Source: Chitinophaga barathri
Lineage (GTDB): Bacteria; Bacteroidota; Bacteroidia; Chitinophagales; Chitinophagaceae
NCBI RefSeq assembly: GCF_003807585.1
Contig: NZ_RMBX01000002.1
Location: 310,001 to 374,000, forward strand
DNA: 64,000 bases
Direction: 5' to 3'
Notes under the pieces: generated by a model
What the model saw: only the letters and a program-made list of their open reading frames with translations
Database searches by the model: none
What the model was told of the DNA's origin: nothing
Translations under genes and position numbers: made by a program
Shown: piece by piece, positions 1-5,936 of the stretch
Numbering within the stretch: position 1 is the first letter of the stretch
Layout: each line of letters begins with the position of its first letter

Positions 1-388
1 TGTCGAACCGCACCTGGTCGTTGCCTGCGCCGGTGGAGCCGTGCGCTACAGCGTCCGCGCCTACTTCTTTCACGTATTCAGCGATGGCGAGGGCCTGGCT
101 CATACGTTCCGCGCTTACGCTCAGGGGATAGGTATTATTTTTCAGTACGTTGCCAAATACCAGGTACCGGATCACTTTATCGTAATAAGAGCGAACCGCA
201 TCTACTGTCTTGTGACTTTTCACACCCAGACTGTAGGCGCGTTTCTCGATCTCCTGCAATTCTTCCGCAGTAAAACCGCCCGTATTCACGATTACGGAGT
301 GCACTTCATAACCTTTTTCTTCGGACAGGTATTTTACACAGTACGATGTATCAAGTCCTCCGCTGAATCCCAGTACAACTTTTTTCAT
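1..388 (-). CDS. argG: Argininosuccinate synthase, N-terminal part (cut by window edge)
   Basis: Argininosuccinate synthase joins citrulline and aspartate with ATP, the penultimate step of arginine synthesis, in the cytoplasm. The visible 129 residues begin with an ATP pyrophosphatase loop (SGGLDTS at residues 9-15) and continue through AYSLGVKSHKTVDAV, TYPLSVSAERMSQ and AHGSTGAGNDQVRFD, all characteristic of ArgG. The start is the ATG at 386-388. The C-terminal two thirds lie beyond the left edge. It follows the GNAT gene on the same strand, so both probably belong to an arginine operon continuing outside the window. The 208 bp before the start carry an unusual tandem repeat array that duplicates the argG initiation region. 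Confidence 0.95.
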   Translation of the reverse strand, partial: MKKVVLGFSGGLDTSYCVKYLSEEKGYEVHSVIVNTGGFTAEELQEIEKRAYSLGVKSHKTVDAVRSYYDKVIRYLVFGNVLKNNTYPLSVSAERMSQALAIAEYVKEVGADAVAHGSTGAGNDQVRFD

Positions 389-573
389 CTGCTATTATTT
401 GTCTTTTTAGTTGCCAGATGTAACCGGCTGGCGCCGGTTTCATTTGTTCTTATTTGTCTTTTTAATTGCCTGATGGAACCAGCTCGTGCTGGTTTCATCT
501 GATCTTATTTGTCTTTTTATCGGCCAAATGGAACAGGCGTAATGCCCGTTTCATCAGTTCTTATTTGTCTTTT
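386..573 (-). repeat. 55-bp tandem hairpin repeats in the argG leader
   Basis: The motif TTATTTGTCTTTT recurs at 395, 450, 505 and 561, a spacing of 55, 55 and 56 bp. Each full unit contains an inverted repeat whose two arms differ between units but still pair: AACCGGC/GCCGGTT, AACCAGC/GCTGGTT and AACAGGC/GCCCGTT (one mismatch). Read on the minus strand each unit also carries ATGAAA at 443, 498 and 554, the same context as the real argG start at 388. The array therefore looks like repeated duplication of the translation initiation region with drift in the hairpin arms. Its function is unknown; regulation of argG translation is an inference. Confidence 0.85.
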
Positions 574-596
574 ATCTTTAAACCTCAGTTATCCCA

Positions 597-1367
597 TTAA
601 AGCCAGCCAAAGAAAAACCTCTTCTTGCTGGAACCCGCCGCTCCGCTGCCGCCGCCTTTCCTGGCTGCTTTCAGCAGTACGTATTTTTTGTACCGCACCC
701 ACCTTTCAAAAAGGGAGAAATTGCCTTTGAATTTCCGCTTCTTCCTTTCCTCCTGCATATTACCCTCGGTGGTGATCACGAGTTTGTTCTTTTCGGCCGC
801 AGCCTTTTCTTCCGCTTCCTTCGCTTTTTCTACAGGATCGTACAGCATGGCGGTGCAAAGACAGTTTTTCCTGTTCTTGGCCGTCAGTACATCAAAATTC
901 ACACAGCTGCGGCAGCCCTTCCAGAATTCCTCATCGTCGGTAAGCTCGCTGTAAGTTACGGGCTCATAACCAAGATCTGAGTTAATTTTCATCACAGCGA
1001 GGCCGGTGGTAAGACCGAATATCTTGGCTTCGGGGTATTTTTTCCTGCTCAGCTCGAAGATCTTCTCCTTGATGGCTTTGGCAACGCCATGGCCCCTGAA
1101 GGCCGGGTTGACGATCAGGCCGGAGTTGGCCACAAACTTCTCATGACCCCATGCTTCGATATAACAAAAGCCTACCCATTCGCCGGCGGCGGTAAGCGCG
1201 ATAACTGCCTTGCCTTCGTCCATTTTCAACTGCACGTATTCAGGAGAACGTTTGGCGATGCCGGTTCCACGGGCTTTAGCAGAAGCCTCCATCTCGTCGG
1301 TGACGGTTTTGGCATAATGCTTATCGTCGGCAGAAGCTGCCCGAACGATGATATCTTTATTTTCCAA
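597..1367 (-). CDS. GNAT acetyltransferase of the arginine operon, candidate N-acetylglutamate synthase
   Basis: This 256-aa protein has a GNAT fold in its first ~150 residues; the acetyl-CoA segment is around NPAFRGHGVAKAIKEKIFEL (residues ~87-106). A cysteine cluster follows (GCRSC, then NCLC at ~150-170), which may bind metal, and the tail is lysine-rich and probably disordered. The only plausible initiation codon is a TTG at 1365-1367, because an in-frame stop lies at 1392-1394 and no upstream ATG exists. Placement directly before argG suggests it supplies the first step of arginine synthesis, acetylation of glutamate. GNATs at this position are frequent in Bacteroidota arginine operons, but the substrate cannot be read from the sequence. 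Confidence 0.8.
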   Translation of the reverse strand: MENKDIIVRAASADDKHYAKTVTDEMEASAKARGTGIAKRSPEYVQLKMDEGKAVIALTAAGEWVGFCYIEAWGHEKFVANSGLIVNPAFRGHGVAKAIKEKIFELSRKKYPEAKIFGLTTGLAVMKINSDLGYEPVTYSELTDDEEFWKGCRSCVNFDVLTAKNRKNCLCTAMLYDPVEKAKEAEEKAAAEKNKLVITTEGNMQEERKKRKFKGNFSLFERWVRYKKYVLLKAARKGGGSGAAGSSKKRFFFGWL

Positions 1368-1649
1368 CTTGTTAAAATTGAAAATTGTGATTCAATAAAT
1401 TGATGTGAATGTTCCGTTTCCGGAGAAACCCATGAGGGGGATCATGGTGCGATAGCGGGTGTGGTTAACGGCGCTATCAAATACGAGGTCGTCGGGAGAG
1501 ATATCTAAAGACAGGAAACCCAATAGCGTAGACACCCCCTTCGAAAGAAGGGTGGTAAGCAGAGATGTTGGTATGGGTTGAGATGTATTCCAACTTCAGT
1601 TCGACATTAAATTGTTATAAAAATTCGTCTTTAGTTATTAAAGTATCCG

Positions 1650-1677
1650 CAAAGTTATAACATATTTAAATATGCAA
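1650..1677 (-). promoter_or_regulatory. Promoter of the arginine operon with a palindrome in the spacer
   Basis: On the minus strand a TTG (1675-1677) is followed after 17 nt by TAACTTTG (1650-1657), matching the Bacteroidota TTG/TAnnTTTG pattern. The spacer is a perfect 14-bp palindrome, CATATTTAAATATG (1661-1674), resembling an ArgR-type operator in layout. Repressor identity is an inference. Confidence 0.6.
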
Positions 1678-1701
1678 CCGATTTTTTTTGTTAAAATAAG
1701 C

Positions 1702-1744
1702 AAGAACGGAAACGTGGCCCTGCCTGCGTTTCCGTTCTTTTTGC
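1702..1744. terminator. Hairpin terminator between the fucosidase gene and the arginine promoter
   Basis: A 13-bp stem (AAGAACGGAAACG with its complement) encloses a short loop and is followed by five T on the plus strand and a T-rich run on the minus strand. It most likely insulates the arginine operon from the fucosidase transcript. Confidence 0.6.
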
Positions 1745-1788
1745 CGGTATGTCCGGCGGGGGGCTGAATGAGGGCTTTTCGGGGTGGC

Positions 1789-1810
1789 GCGTGCCGGGTT
1801 CCCGGCACGC
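1789..1810. repeat. Perfect GC-rich inverted repeat
   Basis: GCGTGCCGGG (1789-1798) and its exact complement (1801-1810) are separated by two bases, 33 bp after the fucosidase stop. There is no T tract, so it is at most a transcript-end stabilising hairpin. Confidence 0.45.
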
Positions 1811-1842
1811 CCCCGGAAGTAGCAGCGAACTTGCCTTAGCTG

Positions 1843-3873
1843 CTAGAATACGCCTGTTTCAGCAAATGCGGGTACCTGGTCCTTCTCGTCCGCCGGTGCC
1901 AGCGCCACCATCTTAAAATAGCGGCATTGTACTGGTTTTGAGAGTTTTATACTTTGTTTTACCGGGCTGTTCAGGATATTGGCAAAGCTGCCTTTCGCCA
2001 CCGGCTCTCCCCACTCCTTCCCGTCGTTGCTCACATAAAAGGCATACTGGTACACGATGCCACCGCGCATGTCGGGCGTGTACGTAAAGCCGTTTACCGT
2101 GGTGGGAATGCCCATGTCCACGACCAGTTCGGCGGGATATTTCATCTGGGCGTTGCGGAAGGTAGTGCCGGGGTTGCCGTCTACGGCGTTTTTAGCGCCT
2201 GCCGTCACGGCGTTCCAGCTTTCAGGCGCCAGGTCGAAGGTTTGGGTCACTGTGGCGCCGGGCGTTTTACCGTTGTTAATGAATGCTTTGGCCTTGATGG
2301 TGCCGCTGCCCTTGAAGGAGAAGCCGCTGCTGTATTTCGCGGAGGCCGTCGTAGGTTCGCTGCCGTTTGTGGTATAATACACCACCGGGTCCGCCGACTG
2401 GATGGCGATGGTCACTTCTCCGGATTTGCTGCGTTTGATCACCGGGTCCGCCAGCAGTTCGGGCGCTTTGTAAAGTTTCACTTCGCTGATCACCGGGCTT
2501 GCCAGTGCGTCCAGCAGGGTGATCTTCACGCTTTTGGTGGTGGTATTCGGCAGGCGCAGGATGCGTTTGTAGCCGATGGTGGTCTCCCGCGCGATCTCGC
2601 GGTATTGTTTCCCTTCCAGCACGCTTACCGTAAAGGCTTTCACACGCTGCCCCAGCGGGATATACTCCTGGATGGCGAGCCTGTTGAAAGTGATCTCTTT
2701 TTCGAAAGAGAGATTAATGTCCGCCGTGAGCTTGCCATCTTCGGTAGCCCAGTAGGTGTTGTAGTTATTGTCTGTGAGATGGATGGCGCTGGTGAGCGGG
2801 CTTCCGGGGCGGTTGTTCGTCACCGTGGTCCTTGCGCGCGCAGCCAGGTTGGATTTAAAATCGGCGTCCAGCGTCTTTTTCAGCTCCATCAGGCGGATAG
2901 AATCATTTTCATGAATGCGGCCGCGGCGGTCTACCGGTACATTCAGCAGCAGGTTGGCATTGCGGCCAACGGAGCCGTAGTAGATATCCAGCAGCCAGGG
3001 AAGCGTTTTTACCTTGTCGTTTGTAGCGGGGCTGAAGAACCATCCCGGACGAATGGATACGTCCGCTTCGCCCGGAACCCAGTCCGTGGCGCCTTCCTGG
3101 CCCGTGTTCAGTTTATCCTGGATGCCGTGCATGCCCGGCGCAAATTCTTTGCGGTTGATCGTGCTCCAGTTCGTAGTGCCCGCAAAGCCATTCTCATTAC
3201 CGATCCAGCGGCAGCCGGGGCCCGCATCGCTGAAGAAGATCACTTCCGGGTGGTATTTTTTTACGGTACCTTCAAACAGGTCCCAGTCGTACACCTGTTT
3301 TTTACCGTTCGGGCCTTCGCCATTCGCGCCGTCGAACCACTGTTCGAACACGTGGCCGTATTTGGTATGTACTTCGCGCAGCTGGTTGGCGAATACCTGG
3401 TTGTATTCAGGGGTGCCGTAGGCCGGGTGGTTGCGGTCCCAGGGGGAAAGATATACCCCGAAGAGCAGACCGTATTCCTTGCAGGCCGCGGACAGCTCGG
3501 CGAGCACATCGCCTTTGCCGTTTTTCCAGGCGCTCTCACGAACGGTGTGTTTGCTGTATTCGCTGGGCCAGAGGCAGAAGCCGTCGTGGTGTTTGGCGGT
3601 GATAATGATGCCTTTCATGCCGGCCAGCTTCGCTGTGCGGGCCCATTGGCGGGCATCCAGTTCGGTGGGGTTGAACACTTTCGGATCTTCGTCCCCATGT
3701 CCCCATTCCTTGTCCGTAAAAGTATTCGGACCAAAGTGAATGAACATGTAATATTCCAGCTGCTGCCATTTCACCTGTGCGTTGGAAGGCAGGGCGCCGT
3801 AAGGTTTGATCTCAGGTTGCGCCCAGGCTTTGCCGGACAGGATCAATAAAATAAAGAAGACCGCTTTTCTCAT
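1843..3873 (-). CDS. Secreted alpha-L-fucosidase, GH29, with C-terminal binding modules
   Basis: This 676-aa protein starts with a signal peptide (MRKAVFFILLILSGKAWA). The GH29 barrel spans about residues 20-340 and contains FIHFGPNTF, AKHHDGFCLWPS and QWFDGANGEG, whose Asp (~181) is the likely nucleophile. GEADVSIRPGWF (~268-279) probably holds the acid/base Glu, as in the alpha-1,3/4-type GH29 subgroup. Two discoidin (F5/8 type C)-like segments (~345-465 and ~550-676) flank a chitobiase C-terminal Ig-like segment (YYTTNGSEPTT, ~495). It would act in the periplasm or at the cell surface, removing fucose from glycans. It is divergent from the GH109 gene, and the two start codons lie about 290 bp apart. 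Confidence 0.92.
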   Translation of the reverse strand: MRKAVFFILLILSGKAWAQPEIKPYGALPSNAQVKWQQLEYYMFIHFGPNTFTDKEWGHGDEDPKVFNPTELDARQWARTAKLAGMKGIIITAKHHDGFCLWPSEYSKHTVRESAWKNGKGDVLAELSAACKEYGLLFGVYLSPWDRNHPAYGTPEYNQVFANQLREVHTKYGHVFEQWFDGANGEGPNGKKQVYDWDLFEGTVKKYHPEVIFFSDAGPGCRWIGNENGFAGTTNWSTINRKEFAPGMHGIQDKLNTGQEGATDWVPGEADVSIRPGWFFSPATNDKVKTLPWLLDIYYGSVGRNANLLLNVPVDRRGRIHENDSIRLMELKKTLDADFKSNLAARARTTVTNNRPGSPLTSAIHLTDNNYNTYWATEDGKLTADINLSFEKEITFNRLAIQEYIPLGQRVKAFTVSVLEGKQYREIARETTIGYKRILRLPNTTTKSVKITLLDALASPVISEVKLYKAPELLADPVIKRSKSGEVTIAIQSADPVVYYTTNGSEPTTASAKYSSGFSFKGSGTIKAKAFINNGKTPGATVTQTFDLAPESWNAVTAGAKNAVDGNPGTTFRNAQMKYPAELVVDMGIPTTVNGFTYTPDMRGGIVYQYAFYVSNDGKEWGEPVAKGSFANILNSPVKQSIKLSKPVQCRYFKMVALAPADEKDQVPAFAETGVF

Positions 3874-4163
3874 AGTACTGTAATTGCTGACGTGTGTTTC
3901 ATAAAAATAATATCCCAGGGTTCATTTCGGGAAGTTTGGTAATATCCTGACAGAGAAAGTTAAAATAGTACGCTAACAACCGTTTGCATCCCACACTGTG
4001 GCTGGTAATGAGGAAATTAGCCGGAAAAACCGCAGATTTGCCATCTATCACAGGAATGTCACAATTCATAAACAGGCATTGCACATGATAATGTTAAAGC
4101 TATACATTTAAAGCTGTTAAACGGACATGTTACTCTTGTTAATACAACACATTTTATAAGTTT
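3874..4163. other. Divergent intergenic region between the GH29 and GH109 genes
   Basis: These 290 AT-rich bases must hold both divergent promoters. I see no clean TAnnTTTG element on either strand and no copy of the LacI-type palindrome found elsewhere in the island. A weak element reading GCTAACAACCGTTTGC lies around 3972-3987. Confidence 0.4.
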
Positions 4164-5561
4164 ATGAATAAGCACTTGCATCGCAGAAAGTTCATCAGGA
4201 ACAGCGTGGCGGCAGGCGTAGGGCTTTCCCTCCTGAATTCGCCAGCACGGATCTTCGCCGCTGAAAAGAAAGAAAAAGTAAGAATAGGGTTGATTGGCGT
4301 GGGAGCGCGCGGCCTGAGCCACCTGGACCTCTGCCTCCGACGCAGTGATGTGGATTTGGTGGCTTTCGCCGATCCGGACACGGAGTTCACCGTACCCAAG
4401 GCACGCAAGATGATCAGCGAGCACTATGGCGCTAAACGGAAAGTAGCGGAATACACCAAAGGCCCGCAGGATTACAAAAATCTCCTCAAACGCGGCGATA
4501 TAGACGCGGTACTGATCGCCACTCCCTGGGAATGGCATTCTATCATGGCGATAGACGCTATGCGCGCAGGCGTTACCCCCGCAGTGGAAGTTTGCGGCGC
4601 GGCAGACATCCAGGAATGCTGGGAGTTGGTAAATACTTCAGAAAACACCGGCATCCCCGTATTTGGTATGGAGAATGTGAACTACCGCCGCGACGTACTG
4701 GCTATCCTGAACATGGTACGCCAGGGCCTCTTTGGAGAGCTGCTGCACCTGCAGGGCGGCTATCAGCACGATCTCCGCGAAGTGAAATTTAACGACGGCA
4801 AGCAGATCTATGGCGGCGGCGTTGAGTTTGGCGAAAAAGCGATCTCCGAAGCCAAATGGCGTACGAACCATTCCGTTCACCGCAACGCGGACCTTTATCC
4901 TTCGCACGGCCTCGGCCCCATTAACAATATGATCAACATCAACCGCGGCAATCGTTTAGTGTCACTCACCTCAGTGGCTACCAAATCCCGCGGCCTGCAT
5001 AAATACATCGTAGAGCATCCGAAAGGCGGCCCGAACCACCCGAATGCCAAAGTGGAATTTAAACTGGGCGATATCGTGAGCACACTGATCAAAACCAACA
5101 ACGGCGAGACCATCATGCTGAGCCACGACACCAACCTGCCCCGCCCCTACTCGCTGAACTTCCGCGTGCAGGGTACGAATGGCTTGTGGATGGACGACTT
5201 CGACAGTATTCACATCGAAGGCAAAACCAAACCGCATGCCTGGGATAAAACCGGTGACCCGAAGGACGCTGAAAGTTACATGGGCAAATACGATCACCCG
5301 CTCTGGAAAAAATACGCTGCCGACGCATCAGGCGCAGGCCATGGCGGTATGGACTGGTTCGTGCTCAATTCATTTGTTGAGAGCATCAAACGCGGCACCG
5401 ACTACCAAATGGACGTTTACGACCTGGCTACCTGGTACGCCATCACGCCGCTGAGCGAACAATCCATCCTCGAAGGCGGCTCCGTTCAATACATCCCGGA
5501 CTTTTCAAGAGGCCGCTGGATGAACCGCAAACCAAACTTCGCACTGGACGGGGAATACTAG
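4164..5561 (+). CDS. GH109 alpha-N-acetylgalactosaminidase, Tat-exported Gfo/Idh/MocA-type protein
   Basis: This 465-aa protein begins with a twin-arginine leader (HRRKFIRNS, then a hydrophobic stretch to residue ~33). A Rossmann fold follows: IGLIGVGARG at ~41-50, with AFADP as the dinucleotide-binding acidic turn. The central HRNADLYPSHGLGPI (~240-254) and GGYQHDLRE are hallmarks of GH109 enzymes, which use a tightly bound NAD+ to cleave terminal alpha-GalNAc by a transient oxidation mechanism. Tat export fits a cofactor loaded before export. It faces the divergent fucosidase gene and precedes the SusC/SusD pair, consistent with mucin or O-glycan trimming. A generic sugar dehydrogenase is the alternative, but the motif match favours GH109. 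Confidence 0.88.
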   Translation: MNKHLHRRKFIRNSVAAGVGLSLLNSPARIFAAEKKEKVRIGLIGVGARGLSHLDLCLRRSDVDLVAFADPDTEFTVPKARKMISEHYGAKRKVAEYTKGPQDYKNLLKRGDIDAVLIATPWEWHSIMAIDAMRAGVTPAVEVCGAADIQECWELVNTSENTGIPVFGMENVNYRRDVLAILNMVRQGLFGELLHLQGGYQHDLREVKFNDGKQIYGGGVEFGEKAISEAKWRTNHSVHRNADLYPSHGLGPINNMININRGNRLVSLTSVATKSRGLHKYIVEHPKGGPNHPNAKVEFKLGDIVSTLIKTNNGETIMLSHDTNLPRPYSLNFRVQGTNGLWMDDFDSIHIEGKTKPHAWDKTGDPKDAESYMGKYDHPLWKKYAADASGAGHGGMDWFVLNSFVESIKRGTDYQMDVYDLATWYAITPLSEQSILEGGSVQYIPDFSRGRWMNRKPNFALDGEY

Positions 5562-5583
5562 TCCCTCCGGTATATTATACTAC

Positions 5584-5613
5584 AGCTCCGGCCATGTGCC
5601 GGGGCTTTTTTTT
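5584..5613 (+). terminator. Intrinsic terminator after the GH109 gene
   Basis: AGCTCCGGC (5584-5592) pairs with GCCGGGGCT (5598-5606) through a five-base loop and runs into eight T. It lies 23 bp after the stop codon. Confidence 0.9.
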
Positions 5614-5618
5614 ATGCC

Positions 5619-5852
5619 TCATTCCGACCCCACTTCCGTACCCCGGCGATACTCAATTACCTTTCTTTCCATCGCCCCGCCTTCTTCTGCGATACGCCCG
5701 GCAAAACCGGGAACACGCTCCAGCCATTCAGCTATCAAATCAGCCGCTTCAGCCGGTTCTTCGTACACATCAATACCTGTGAGAACCGCCGTAGGCGGGG
5801 ATGCCTTTACTTTTACAACCAATAATGTGCCCTGAAGATAAATATCAGCCAA
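5619..5852 (-). CDS. Possible small hypothetical protein (77 aa)
   Basis: The frame encodes an acidic, soluble-looking peptide (e.g. DLIAEWLERVPGFAGRIA) and does not overlap any other gene. It would end convergently with the GH109 gene across a shared terminator. Against it: the only start is TTG at 5850-5852, an in-frame stop sits just upstream, and I recognise no family. It may be a decayed or spurious frame. Confidence 0.28.
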   Translation of the reverse strand: MADIYLQGTLLVVKVKASPPTAVLTGIDVYEEPAEAADLIAEWLERVPGFAGRIAEEGGAMERKVIEYRRGTEVGSE

Positions 5853-5936
5853 AGTAATAAACCGTGCTCCCTATATAAGACACGCGATCAACGGATCATG
5901 CACGACGATTCATCGCTTCAATCTAAAATCAAACAA

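Larger units (their letters stand above)
1368..1842. other. Intergenic region with structured arginine-operon leader
   Basis: This 475-bp stretch holds the promoter and ~275-nt leader of the minus-strand arginine operon and terminator-like hairpins after the fucosidase gene. The leader (minus strand) contains inverted repeats with arms at 1451-1457/1472-1478 (GATAGCG), near 1432-1449 (CCATGA/TCATGG) and near 1538-1557. No ATG-started gene is visible. A frame on the minus strand from a TTG at 1591-1593 to a stop at 1477-1479 ends with four arginine codons within its last nine. Confidence 0.6.
5562..5936. other. Intergenic region before susC
   Basis: These 375 bp hold the GH109 terminator and, on the minus strand at 5619-5852, an open frame of 77 codons with plausible codon use but only a TTG start (see the next entry). 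The last ~85 bp before susC are AT-rich leader; no clear promoter element was identified. Confidence 0.5.

Noticed and set aside
386..573. 55-bp repeats as a mini-CRISPR
   Set aside because: Repeat units contain differing palindromes and no unique spacers, only four part-copies are present and no cas gene is near.
1954..3849. Long open frame on the plus strand opposite the fucosidase gene
   Set aside because: It lies entirely antisense to a well-supported GH29 gene; its translation is low in complexity, rich in His/Arg/Val and has no recognisable motif. High GC in the third codon position of the real gene creates it.
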